Origin: Porodaedalea pini
Taxonomy: Eukaryota; Basidiomycota; Agaricomycetes; Hymenochaetales; Hymenochaetaceae
DNA length: 64,000 nucleotides
Direction of reading: 5' to 3'
Assembly (NCBI GenBank): GCA_002794775.1
Contig: NBAY01000070.1
Location: 62,001-126,000, forward strand
Shown one piece after another: positions 55,330 to 64,000 of this stretch. Both the position numbers and the translations under genes were made by a program. Under the pieces are notes generated by a model. It was given only the letters and a program-made list of their open reading frames with translations. It ran no database searches and had not been told where the DNA came from. Each line of letters begins with the position of its first letter. Position 1 is the stretch's first letter.

Positions 55330-56657
55330 CTGCCCTTTTCAGAAGTATTGTCACACATCAAATTCATGTGGTTTTAATGCATCTTGCAGCATAACTGCCA
55401 AAATTCAAGTAAATTACGATTTACTGTGTCAATTCCTCACAATACATGTTCATTACTGCCCTTTTCAGAAGTATTGTCACACATGATTTCACTGATTTTC
55501 ATGCCACAAGAGCCTCAAAACACAAACATTTTCATATCTCAACCAAAAGTTGTCCTTTTTGTGTCATCTAAGTTGCAAAATTCATTTTTTTATCTCATAT
55601 TTCATATTTCAACAAGAGTGATAAGAAATAGTCAAAATTGGAGTCCAAAACAGTGAAAATGCTGTTTTTGAACCCATTTCCCTTGTTCATTTTTTCCTGC
55701 ACTCAGATTTCACTGTACAGTGCTCCAGACCAGCCCAGAATTCCAGTATTAGTCTATTATGAATTTACAGACTGATTTTGAGATGTATTGTGAGGTAGAT
55801 GTGCTGAATTGGTGCATGCCTAAAACACACAAATCCCTTCTGTTTCTGCAAGCCCCCAAGCCCCCAGGAAAAATTCTTCTCATCTAATTTCATGCATGTA
55901 AATTCATTCAAAGTGTATTGGAAGACATTTGAGCAGCATCCAGTGCTCTAGCATCATCCAGTGAGCTGAATTGAGTACCACATTCTGACTGTATGCACTA
56001 TTCTTGTGAACATATCTCTGATTCATGAAGCAAGCCTGTATCCATGGATACTGCTCAAATGTCTTCCAATACACTTTGAATGAATTTACATGCATGAAAT
56101 TAGATGAGAAGAATTTTTCCTGGGGGCTGGGGGGCTTGCAGAAACAGAGGGGATTTGTGTGTTTTAGGCATGCACCAATTCAGCACATCTACCTCACAAT
56201 ACATCTCAAAATCAGTCTGTAAATTCATAATAGACTAATACTGGAATTCTGGGCTGGTCTGGAGCACTGTACAGTGAAATCTGGGTGCAGGAAAAAATGA
56301 ACAAGGGAAATGGGTTCAAAAACAGCATTTTCACTGTTTTGGACTCCAATTTTGACTATTTCTTATCACTCTTGTTGAAATATGAAATATGAGATAAAAA
56401 AATGAATTTTGCAACTTAGATGACACAAAAAGGACAACTTTTGGTTGAGATATGAAAATGTTTGTGTTTTGAGGCTCTTGTGGCATGAAAATCAGTGAAA
56501 TCATGTGTGACAATACTTCTGAAAAGGGCAGTAATGAACATGTATTGTGAGGAATTGACACAGTAAATCGTCATTTACTTGAATTTTGGCAGTTATGCTG
56601 CAAGATGCATTAAAACCACATGAATTTGATGTGTGACAATACTTCTGAAAAGGGCAG
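55330..56657. mobile_element. Outer fold-back element: 124-bp arms around a second element
   Basis: The arms at 55330-55453 and 56534-56657 are reverse complements with about one mismatch and share their first 28 bases with the inner element (CTGCCCTTTTCAGAAGTATT...). TA flanks it at 55328-55329 and 56658-56659. If the inner element and one TA are removed, the arms meet at TTCAT-TA-ATGAA and form a 250-bp near-perfect palindrome with no loop. No coding capacity. It splits the kinase pseudogene. Confidence 0.88.
55456..56531. mobile_element. Fold-back element 2, nested at the centre of the outer palindrome
   Basis: This 1076-bp element is near-identical to 34124-35198, including the 104-bp loop. 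It has long inverted arms and a TA duplication at 55454-55455 and 56532-56533. It occupies exactly the central TA of the outer palindrome. The two copies differ at few positions, several of them CG versus CA/TG (for example GTGCCATGAG versus ATGCCACAAG near the ends). Confidence 0.9.
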
Positions 56658-57439
56658 TAAGGACTCTCTTTCTTTCTTCAAGAGGTAAATTCTTCTTTGC
56701 AATCAGCTTGACTGCCAGTGTCTGGGTAATGGCATCTCTTGCAGCATCAGTCTCACTAGTTTGAAGCACCATTTCTGGTGCTTTGAGTGCAATTTTTTTT
56801 CCATTGCCAATTCTGTTATTTGGATCCACTCTGGCTGCTTGGGTCCTGTCAACTGTCTCCCATTTGCAGCACACATCCTTGGGAAACATAAGAGAACTGT
56901 ACTTGACTGCTGTTTTCTAGAGAGTATATATACCCATACAGTTGCAAAGCTTCCATCACCTAGTTTGGGTCCACATCTGACTTCAGTTAGCTGGTACTTG
57001 CTACCTCGTGGTCATGACATATGTTGACAATTATAACTGCTGGTGCCATGAATAGCATTGGCAGGATGCTTTGATGTGAAATATGAGTAGCAAGCACATA
57101 GTAAAAGTACTATCCTCCATTGCATTCCTTACTTCAATCATGGTGATGCAAGTAACTATGCATCTTTGCATAATGGAGCAAGCAGCAGTATTAAGAAGGC
57201 TAATCATATTGGTGATTACAATGATGAGAAGGACCTGGGGTATTGCACTATCAGAACAACCTCTGTCGCATTTTGGTGGCATACTTTGAATAATGGCAAA
57301 TAATAGTGAATTTCACATCATTGATCGACAATTTTGCTGTCATGAGTCACTGCCAAGTCCAAGGGAAAATGTGTCAAGTGAAAGTAGAATCCTTGACTAG
57401 GACATTGCACATCATTTAAGCAATGTCCTCCTTAGTCTG

Positions 57440-57900
57440 TATACTGATGTTCTATGCACAATCATCGCAGAGATATGGATCAGACTTGTAATTGTTCAGA
57501 TGGTCACAGTAACTAAGCATGCAGTATGCGAGTGTGATGCCACCGTCAAGCTTCTCCTTGAGAAATTCACACTTGTTCAGAAACAAAAATGATGCTTGTC
57601 AATGCGAGAAGGTTTGTTGGAAATGGTGGAACACCGAAGAAGCTTAGGGTCCTCTGGTCTGTTCACTTATGGGTCCTTTGCAAGGGTCTGGTCAAAAGCT
57701 GAGATGGGTGTGAGAAAGATTATCACATTGGCATCCATGAAGTCCATTTGTCATTGCTGTGCACACCACCACCCTTGAATATGAATGCGCTCCAAACAAT
57801 GCCAAGTGTCTTGACACACCCACACAGGAGGTCATTCATCGGTTGGGATATGGTGCAGTGCAGTGATGTGTTCAATGTCATTCAAGTCAGTGCTTTTCTC
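57440..57900 (-). pseudogene. Heterotrimeric G-protein alpha subunit pseudogene fragment
   Basis: Minus-strand frames match a G-alpha core in order: VKTLGIV...FIFKGG (switch I region, about 57780-57835), NVIIFLTPISAFDQTLAKDP then a stop then VNRPEDPKLL (about 57630-57740), and FLNKCEFLKEKL (57550-57595). The last holds the NKxD guanine-recognition motif in the form NKCE, so its Asp is replaced by Glu. HLNNYKSDPYL follows. Several frame changes and stops separate these parts, and the switch II DVGG motif between them is not readable. In fungi G-alpha acts in pheromone and nutrient signalling. This copy cannot make a working protein. Confidence 0.62.
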
Positions 57901-59202
57901 CACGTAGCTCCAGCTCATACCAGGTATGCTCACTCACTAGCTTCATGGCATTTTGTCCCTCAGTCGATAATTTCATCAGATCAGTGAAGACTTCAAAGAC
58001 AAGGTGCATCACTCACCACTTCCTGTCTTTCTGCTTGTTGGCATAAACTCACTTCCCACTTGTTTGCATGTCATCTCTCATGCAGTCAACTATTTCACGG
58101 GAAAGGTGCTTAAATGGGACAGTGATGGATCTGGCAAGGACGATGATGAGTCATAAAATAACTATGATGAGGGTGCAGGGAAAGACAACAAGGACAGTGA
58201 TGACGATGACATATGTGCATTTTATCTACGTTGTCTCTATCCTGCCCATCTGAAACATCAGTTCATATAACTTTGCTGTTAGGGTTGGGTGAATATTCCA
58301 ATTCTTTAACCATGAAGGTGTTGCCTTCTGGACTGTATGGTCCTCTGAGTGGTGTGTTACCGAGATGACTTTACTTATCTTTGACTGATCCTGTAACCAG
58401 CTTCTCCTTTGCTGCCCTTATCAGGTAGCACCTGAGGTTGGTATTGAAAGTACTTAGTTACAGCAGATAGGGGAGGTAATGCCCTAGAGGGTTGAGAGAT
58501 GTTTGGTTATGCTGTGATGTTGTCTAGGAGGCAAACTGCAAGGCTTGGCATAGCCGAGATGCACTCAACCAGACTTGGTTCTGTGGACAATGAGAGGAAC
58601 CTTCTAAGCATGGTGTAGCTGAGGGTCTACTCAATCAAAGTCAATCCTTATTCAACCTGGGACAAATCCTCAACCCAATATGGGGCGGACTTGTTATTCC
58701 ACCAAGGAGGATATTACACAGTAGTAGTTATAGATGTAGAGGTAGGGGTGAGAAGTAGCAGTGTTCTGCAAACCTATGAAAGTGATAGAGAATGGGGATC
58801 TGGGGTGCTACTTACTTGGCCTTATATAGCCTACTGAATTTCTAATTTCTTTATGTTCTGTCCAACCAGATGCCCTTCCATCTCCTTCCTATATTTCAGG
58901 TGGCCACAGCACTTGGCTGCTGTGGTGGGGATGTATGCACATGTACTCCATCCAATGGTTTGCTTGCATTCTGCAATTTGGACTGCAGGTGTGAGTCACG
59001 TGATGTCTGCACATGCATGCTGAAGTGCGAGCAGACTGATTTGGTAGTTGGGCTCCCACATGCTCCACATGCTTTGGTTTAATTAACTTCCTGCTTCTCC
59101 TGTGTGCTTCTATATCAGGGCTTTACTTCCCTGCTTCTTGAAGTGTCATCCTCAGTTGTGGCACTGCATAGCCTATTGGGTGGCATTGCTGCACTCGAGT
59201 GG
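57901..59202. other. No clear gene; possible decayed retroelement LTR
   Basis: About 1.3 kb without a convincing frame. On the minus strand a TATATAAGGCC block at 58822-58832 is followed about 110 bp downstream by TGTAATATCCTCCTTGG, which could be LTR promoter and end sequences, but I found no mate or target duplication. Stops occur in every frame. Confidence 0.25.
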
Positions 59203-59718
59203 TCATTCCTCCCATTCAAATCCATTGGGGATAACCATGTGGACCCATGGGTTATTCTTGGATTGCCATTCAGTATCAGGTCCACTCAGTGTTAGGGCTG
59301 CTCCACCAAGACATGTCTCCATTGTGAACGGTGGGTCATGCACTCCTAGAGCTAGAGTGATCTTGAATGTTCGCCTCCCTAACACGTGCTCAAATTCATA
59401 TAGCGTAATTGTGCCTTGATGCTTTATGTCCCTGAGGTATGCCCAACAGTGCTTGAGTGCTGTCATTATATGTATTGGTACATTGTTCCCTTGTACTAGA
59501 CTTGGGGTAGGTATTCTTATCATCATCTTGCAGTTCCTGCATTCTTTGTGTGGTTCCTTATTGTATTGGATGACTGTATCCCATTTGTAGTTCTCCATGC
59601 CACATTCTTCTTTGCTAATGTGGACTTTATATGGTCTTGGCATCTCAATAGTAGATTGCCCGTCCTGTTTCAAAGTAAGGGGATTGGCCTTCCCACTTGT
59701 GTGCTCATAATGTGACAT
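59203..59718 (-). pseudogene. Unrecognised 171-codon frame
   Basis: An open minus-strand frame with balanced composition and a CRNCKMM cysteine pair. I do not recognise a family. It has no splice-linked neighbours and no promoter evidence apart from the weak LTR-like block 400 bp downstream. It may be a piece of a decayed transposon gene. Confidence that it is coding is low. Confidence 0.25.
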
Positions 59719-61232
59719 CCTGGTCCATTAGTCCTATTGTCTGTAGGAGTTCTGGGACCTTCTGTGCTACATTCTGTAGTAGCATGCACTTTGTGCATTG
59801 AGGATCAACCTCCATAGGGTGTCCTTTGCTTTCTTGATGTTTGTGTGCCATGTCACAAGGTGTGACAGTTTAGCGTGACTGTGACTGACAGATTTTTGCC
59901 TAGGCAAGTATCCATCAAGATCAGGTGACCACATAATCACGTATATGATCGATGTTTCTGAATGTGTGAAAATTTCCTTTCACTTGCCCAGCACAGGTTA
60001 ATCCAGAGGAGTGTAAGCAGCAGTAGTCGGTTGAAGATGAAACACTGAGAAACACGGTGCAATTGATGAATATTATCAACACATTGTCATTATAGCCCTG
60101 CCCAAGCTACTCAAAATCCTGCTCATTTGTTGTCACTGTCTATATGACTGTAGCATATTGATTTTGAATGGCATTGAATCTTGGTTCAAGTGTTTGCCAT
60201 TAGGACATTTACTGTAGCTTCTGAAGTTATATGAACACAGTGCAGTATAGGCTGCGGTCTTTACAGCCATTTTCATAAGTCCTGCAACACATGCATGTCA
60301 CATGAAATGAGCCACAGCTGAGCCAAAATGTTGAAAAATTAGAATGAATGCCTATTTTCTCTGTTGATTCTGCACAGCACCTGCTCATTAAGTACTTAAA
60401 AAAAAGGCATGGTTCTCAGGAGCAGAAATATGTAAAATAGGGAGCAATACATGTTGGAATAACAAGCCAGCAGAACCCTGACTTGGCTAACATGAGGCAA
60501 CTCTCTGTTCTGAGACTCAGTGCCTTGAATTCTCAGTTACCCAAACTGAGACACAGATCCCCCACTTGCAAGACACAGAGGATTGACATCTGCTCCACAT
60601 GGAATGAACAGAACTAGCGCAACACACAAAATTCACAATGGACAATGTTATGGACATACAAACTATAGGCTAAGATATGTTTCATTTATTTCACTTGATT
60701 ATCGTTATCTGAAACATGTAGCAGCTCACTGAGAGTCCCAAAAACACATAAATAGTTGTATTATACTGCATTACCATCTCAGACATTTGCAATCATGCAA
60801 ATGGCTGAGGTGTGTTACTTTCTACTTTATTTTCATTATATTGTACATTACTTATGTGCTATTCACCTGTAGTATACTTACTTTGTGTTAGGTGAATATT
60901 ATAGACATTTGCAATTGTGCAAATGGCTGAGTATACTTACTTTGTGTTAGGTATTCATTGCATGCTCATCTCACCAAAAGCTACAAGATTATGAGCCTTG
61001 AGTTCAACACTGCATAACTCTGTTTTACCCTTGTTATTCAAGTCACTACTTTTGTCATGTCAAATTTGTCAAACGACACTTTGTCAGTGACTATTCTGAG
61101 GCTAGAGCCCAGTGGAGACAACTGGATTGTATTCCTTTATTGCTTTGAGGTAACCATAAAATCGAAAAAGAAATGGCCTCCCTTTACTGGAGCTTCAAAA
61201 TGTCCCATTTCTGCATACATAGCTCCAACCGC
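59719..61232. other. AT-rich spacer with a short near-tandem repeat
   Basis: No gene is recognised. The phrase TATACTTACTTTGTGTTAGG occurs at about 60873 and again about 61 bp later at about 60934, each near GCAAATGGCTGAG, so a 60-bp unit has been duplicated. A related GCAAATGGCTGAGGTGTG lies at about 60797. Confidence 0.4.
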
Positions 61233-62166
61233 TGTAGAGCCGTGCCGATTGTCCCATCACCGCCAATCACTCCAGAAGCATTCAAGAACTGGTTCCGACG
61301 CATACCGATCAGTACCAGACTCAACCCAATTGGTCCGGTCTCGAATCAGAACCTCGCGATCGCGTCATCAGCACGTTCCGACACCTCCGAAAGCATACCG
61401 GAACGTACCAGAGATCTTATCTCGACGATTAGGGATGCAGTCACATGGAGCATACAGCCAAGACGCGTACCGGACTGCTGTCCGACAACGGGAGCCACGT
61501 ACCGATTGGACGATCTGAGTTCCAGTGGAGCACCGGTGTGATTGGACGCGAAGCGGATGTTTTTCCTCATTATGATTTATGTTTTTCCTATGTTCTTCTG
61601 ATTTCTATGCACTCTATGCGCACCTCTATGACCTATGACTTTTCCTTTCGACTTCTCTATGTTTCAACTGATATGCACAGTATGCCTGTATGGAAATTAT
61701 TAACTGTAGATAGATCTTTGGACTTAGTATAAATATGCATCCCATGTCATAGGTAGAGGACAAGTCAGTTCTACCACAGAGTCTCTCTCAGATAGGGTAA
61801 CTTGAGTGCGATCCGTCTTAGTTCTCGTAATCTTGTAGTTGTTCCGTCTTCGTCTTAGCATCTCGTCTCTCAAAATTGTCTCTCGTCTCATACTTCATAA
61901 CTCGAACCTCGTCGCTCGTCGTGATCACATCGTACCAGCGTTGATTACCTGCGCGTACCAACTCCGTACCGGTCAAACCGCAGACCCAACAGGAGTTCCC
62001 GACCTTTGTTCTCGATATCGACACGTACCGGCGCGTACTGAAGCGTACCAACGCATACCGGTATGTCGAGTGATCTCACCGCAGTCTACCCCTAACCTCC
62101 CAGAGCAATGCGATCACGTCCCCAAAAGGACTGTTGATCCCAGACACCCCTAAGTCAGGATCTACA
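61233..62166 (+). repeat. 5' LTR of element E (left end tentative)
   Basis: The right end TCTACA at 62161-62166 is firm because the primer site follows two bases later. The left end TGTAGA at 61233 would form a 6-bp inverted terminus with it, giving 934 bp, but weak similarity to the solo LTR extends further left. A TATAAAT box lies at about 61729. The LTR is dense in GTACCG/GTACCA words. Confidence 0.65.
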
Positions 62167-62168
62167 AG

Positions 62169-62188
62169 TGGAGCCCACCGCGAGGGGG
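62169..62188 (+). promoter_or_regulatory. Primer binding site of element E
   Basis: TGGAGCCCACCGCGAGGGGG starts two bases after the LTR. It begins with the TGG expected for pairing with a tRNA 3' CCA end and matches the primer site of element D at 19 of 20 positions. I cannot name the tRNA; a U73 discriminator is implied by the fourth base. Confidence 0.7.
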
Positions 62189-62557
62189 TTAAACGTGTCG
62201 CGATCCTCACGTCCACCGTGTTCATCATGTGGGACATCTCAGCAGACTATTGAACCCCCTCATCCATATCGAACCACTAACGCTTGGCAGCGTAGACACT
62301 GTATCGAAGAGCGCGCAACGGATTCGGATTCAGAGTCCGTAGAGCATTACCTTGATTTGGACTTAGAACAACTTAACACATCATTTGACTCCGGAGCGCA
62401 GTCTCCCTTCTCATTAATCAGCTCGTCCGCAGTTCCGTCGACAGTCCCCTCAGCCCTGTCGACTAGCTCGTCACCACTAACCGAGCTCGAGAGCGACAAC
62501 CCAGATGATACCGCTCAGCTCGTCTTACCAGATCCTAGTTCGTCCGTACCGGGACAG

Positions 62558-64000
62558 ATGTCTTCGCCCGTCAGTACGTCGTCAGTTCCGTCAAACCCAG
62601 TTAACACACAGGCTACGCGGCCCCGGACATCGACCGTAGTAGCTCTGGTACAGCCAGTACCCCCAGTAAGATTCATGTCGAACCGTCCTCCACGTCGCAG
62701 AGCTAGAGATGCTCCCTTCTTCGATGGACACAACCCGTTAGACCTTCCTCGGTACTTCGAGGATATCAAATATATCGTGACTGACTGCAACTTAGACGAT
62801 GCGGTGAAGATCCAGTATGCGAAGTATTACGCTTCGAGTTCCGTAGCTGAGCTGTGGGATACCGCCGATGGTGTCAGTATGGGAGTGAACAATTGGACGA
62901 AGGCGAAAGAGGTGATTATAGCGTTCTACCCGGCATTGGCGCCCAGTGTGCGCTTCACCCGGGAAGACCTCGACAGGCTCGTCGAAGGTTGGAGGAGTAA
63001 AGGAATACAGTTGAGGGAGGATTTTGGAGAGTATAAGAGAGAGTTCATGGTGAGGTCAAAGTATTTGGAACGTAACTTGATTGTTTCAGCGGAGGAAGTG
63101 GCACGCGCGTTCGTTCGAGCCTTTACGGGCAAGATGAAGGACAGGTTACAGCAATGCCTAGAAATGAAGGAGGCTGACCCATCCCCGGGCAAACCGTATA
63201 TGATCGATTTGGTGGTAAAGCACGTGGACTACATCCTGGCCGGTACGGTTTTCGACGATGTACCGACGACTCGAGCACCCGACCCGACGAATCAGTCAAA
63301 GGTAAAGTCAGAGGAAGTGGATATCGGTACAGTGTGGGAAGCAGTCAAGAACATTCAGGTTCAGGTACAGTCACTCGGGCAAAGACCGCCGCCAGCGACG
63401 ACGTCCCAGAGGAGTCCTGGGTGTGCATTCTGTGGCGACACGAGCCACTACATTAGGTCATGCCCGAAGGTGCTGGAGTATATCCAGGCAGGCAAGTGTG
63501 TGAGGGATGCGAACGGGAAGGTGATGCTACCGAACGGAGGGTTTGTACCGAGCACGGTGGTGGGTAATAATTTGATGGAAAAGATAGACTGGTTGCATCA
63601 GGAGACCAGTATGGCCTCGGTTAACCTCATAGAGGTGGCGACATTGACAACAACGGGCACCAAAGTGTCGGAAGGTCCAGCGATGATGGCCAAAATTGCG
63701 GAGGAAGTATTGGATGAAGAGTTGGAAGTGGTGCAGTACAAAACGTTGTTGAACGAAGCGAAGAAGCGAGCGTCGGTGGCAAAGAAAGCCAAGTTCGATG
63801 GAGTCGAGATACCGGTACGACCGAAACCCGGTCCAGCGAACGTACCAACGACCTCGAATGCGAAACCGAGCGTACCAAAGCCAGCGGGTAACCCAAACAT
63901 TCCCCAGGAGAGCCGATCAACGACGAATTTGGGTGGGAACCAGCCACAGTTCTGGTACATCGCTCCAATCGAGGATCCGGCGACGGTTCAGAAGGTATTG
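62558..64000 (+). CDS. gag: Gag of element E, incomplete at the window edge
   Basis: An open frame of at least 481 codons starts at ATG 62558 and leaves the window without a stop. The N-terminus is Ser/Pro/Thr-rich. A capsid-like region follows (PFFDGHNPLDLPRYFEDIKY, from about residue 50), then a CCHC zinc knuckle CAFCGDTSHYIRSC (CX2CX4HX4C) near residue 290, and a Lys/Pro-rich region. It forms particles and binds the element RNA. The same frame is open upstream through the primer site into the LTR but has no ATG before 62558, so an alternative or spliced start is possible. Gag and Pol may share this frame; the rest is outside the window. Confidence 0.85.
   Translation, partial: MSSPVSTSSVPSNPVNTQATRPRTSTVVALVQPVPPVRFMSNRPPRRRARDAPFFDGHNPLDLPRYFEDIKYIVTDCNLDDAVKIQYAKYYASSSVAELWDTADGVSMGVNNWTKAKEVIIAFYPALAPSVRFTREDLDRLVEGWRSKGIQLREDFGEYKREFMVRSKYLERNLIVSAEEVARAFVRAFTGKMKDRLQQCLEMKEADPSPGKPYMIDLVVKHVDYILAGTVFDDVPTTRAPDPTNQSKVKSEEVDIGTVWEAVKNIQVQVQSLGQRPPPATTSQRSPGCAFCGDTSHYIRSCPKVLEYIQAGKCVRDANGKVMLPNGGFVPSTVVGNNLMEKIDWLHQETSMASVNLIEVATLTTTGTKVSEGPAMMAKIAEEVLDEELEVVQYKTLLNEAKKRASVAKKAKFDGVEIPVRPKPGPANVPTTSNAKPSVPKPAGNPNIPQESRSTTNLGGNQPQFWYIAPIEDPATVQKVL

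Larger units (their letters stand above)
54295..57015 (-). pseudogene. Second protein kinase gene, disrupted by fold-back elements
   Basis: The N-lobe is at 56660-57010: a glycine loop LGDGSFATVW, then across an intron a basic/acidic insert and the ATP lysine in LAVKLIAKK. The C-lobe is at 54700-55270: PANILYL, VLCDFGV, a Ser-Pro-Glu form of the APE motif (SYMSPEV), IDMWSLG, and ARNFICGCLELDPEKRLSPEQGLEH. A helical tail runs to 54295. Between the lobes sits a 1.3-kb fold-back insertion, and the segment that should hold helix C through the HRD catalytic loop, roughly 90-100 residues, is absent. It is probably dead. It is a relative, not a copy, of the kinase at 32-33.4 kb. Confidence 0.68.
61233..64000 (+). 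mobile_element. Element E: Ty3/Gypsy-type LTR element, 5' part only
   Basis: A 5' LTR, a tRNA-type primer site and a gag frame without stops run to the right edge. It is on the plus strand and differs from A-C (no self-priming site). It shares its primer-site sequence with D and its LTR family with the solo LTR at 30.8-31.8 kb. CpG is frequent in gag, which argues for a fairly recent copy. Class and activity cannot be settled without pol and the 3' LTR. Confidence 0.75.

Noticed and set aside
61233..61238. TGTAGA as the certain left end of the E LTR
   Set aside because: Weak similarity to the solo LTR continues further left, so the boundary is only tentative.
1..64000. CRISPR arrays, rRNA operons or bacterial-type operons
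   Set aside because: None is seen; the genes have spliceosomal introns and the repeats are LTR or fold-back elements.

Overview
The window is nuclear DNA of a filamentous basidiomycete, probably Agaricomycotina; I cannot name the genus. The evidence is short GT-AG introns of about 47-68 bp, chromodomain Ty3/Gypsy retrotransposons, and an ordinary fungal gene block between repeat-rich flanks. Splice sites were placed by eye and have not been checked against transcripts.

Bases 1-30.8 kb are almost all retrotransposon, inserted one inside another. The outermost copy, C, is old and runs off the left edge. Copy B (2857-15439, TSD CTTCT) sits in the gag gene of C. Copy A (8708-14977, TSD GGATG, LTRs differing at about one base in 427) sits in the leader of B. 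A, B and C belong to one chromovirus family, and A looks intact: gag, a G GGT TTT frameshift heptamer, and a pol with PR-RT-RNaseH-IN-chromodomain. All three copies carry an 11-base primer binding site complementary to the predicted 5' end of their own RNA, as in Tf1/sushi self-priming. A second, unrelated element, D (16613-30274, 13.7 kb, 834-bp LTRs), also sits in the leader of C. D is unusual. Between its integrase and its 3' LTR it has about 5 kb of extra genes, including a spliced gene in antisense orientation that encodes a Zn2Cys6-type cysteine cluster, and an uninterrupted 311-codon ORF.

From 30.8 to 35.2 kb the DNA is AT-rich and CpG-poor. It holds an LTR related to element E, a multi-exon protein kinase gene, and a 1075-bp fold-back element.

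The block from 35.3 to 50.6 kb is CpG-rich host DNA with four genes: a class II aldolase/adducin-type protein (minus), a Set3-like PHD+SET protein (minus), a Laa1/HEATR5-type AP-1 accessory protein (plus, divergent from set3), and a small NTF2-like protein (minus, convergent with laa1).

From 50.6 to 61 kb the DNA turns AT-rich again and holds gene relics: a truncated HMG-box gene, a tRNA-like SINE candidate, a second kinase interrupted by two nested fold-back elements, and a G-protein alpha pseudogene. At 61.2 kb another Ty3/Gypsy element, E, begins on the plus strand. Its gag frame is uninterrupted to the right edge.

Most decay in the transposons is C-to-T change at CpG (CGA to TGA stops), which suggests cytosine methylation. 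The host block does not show it.
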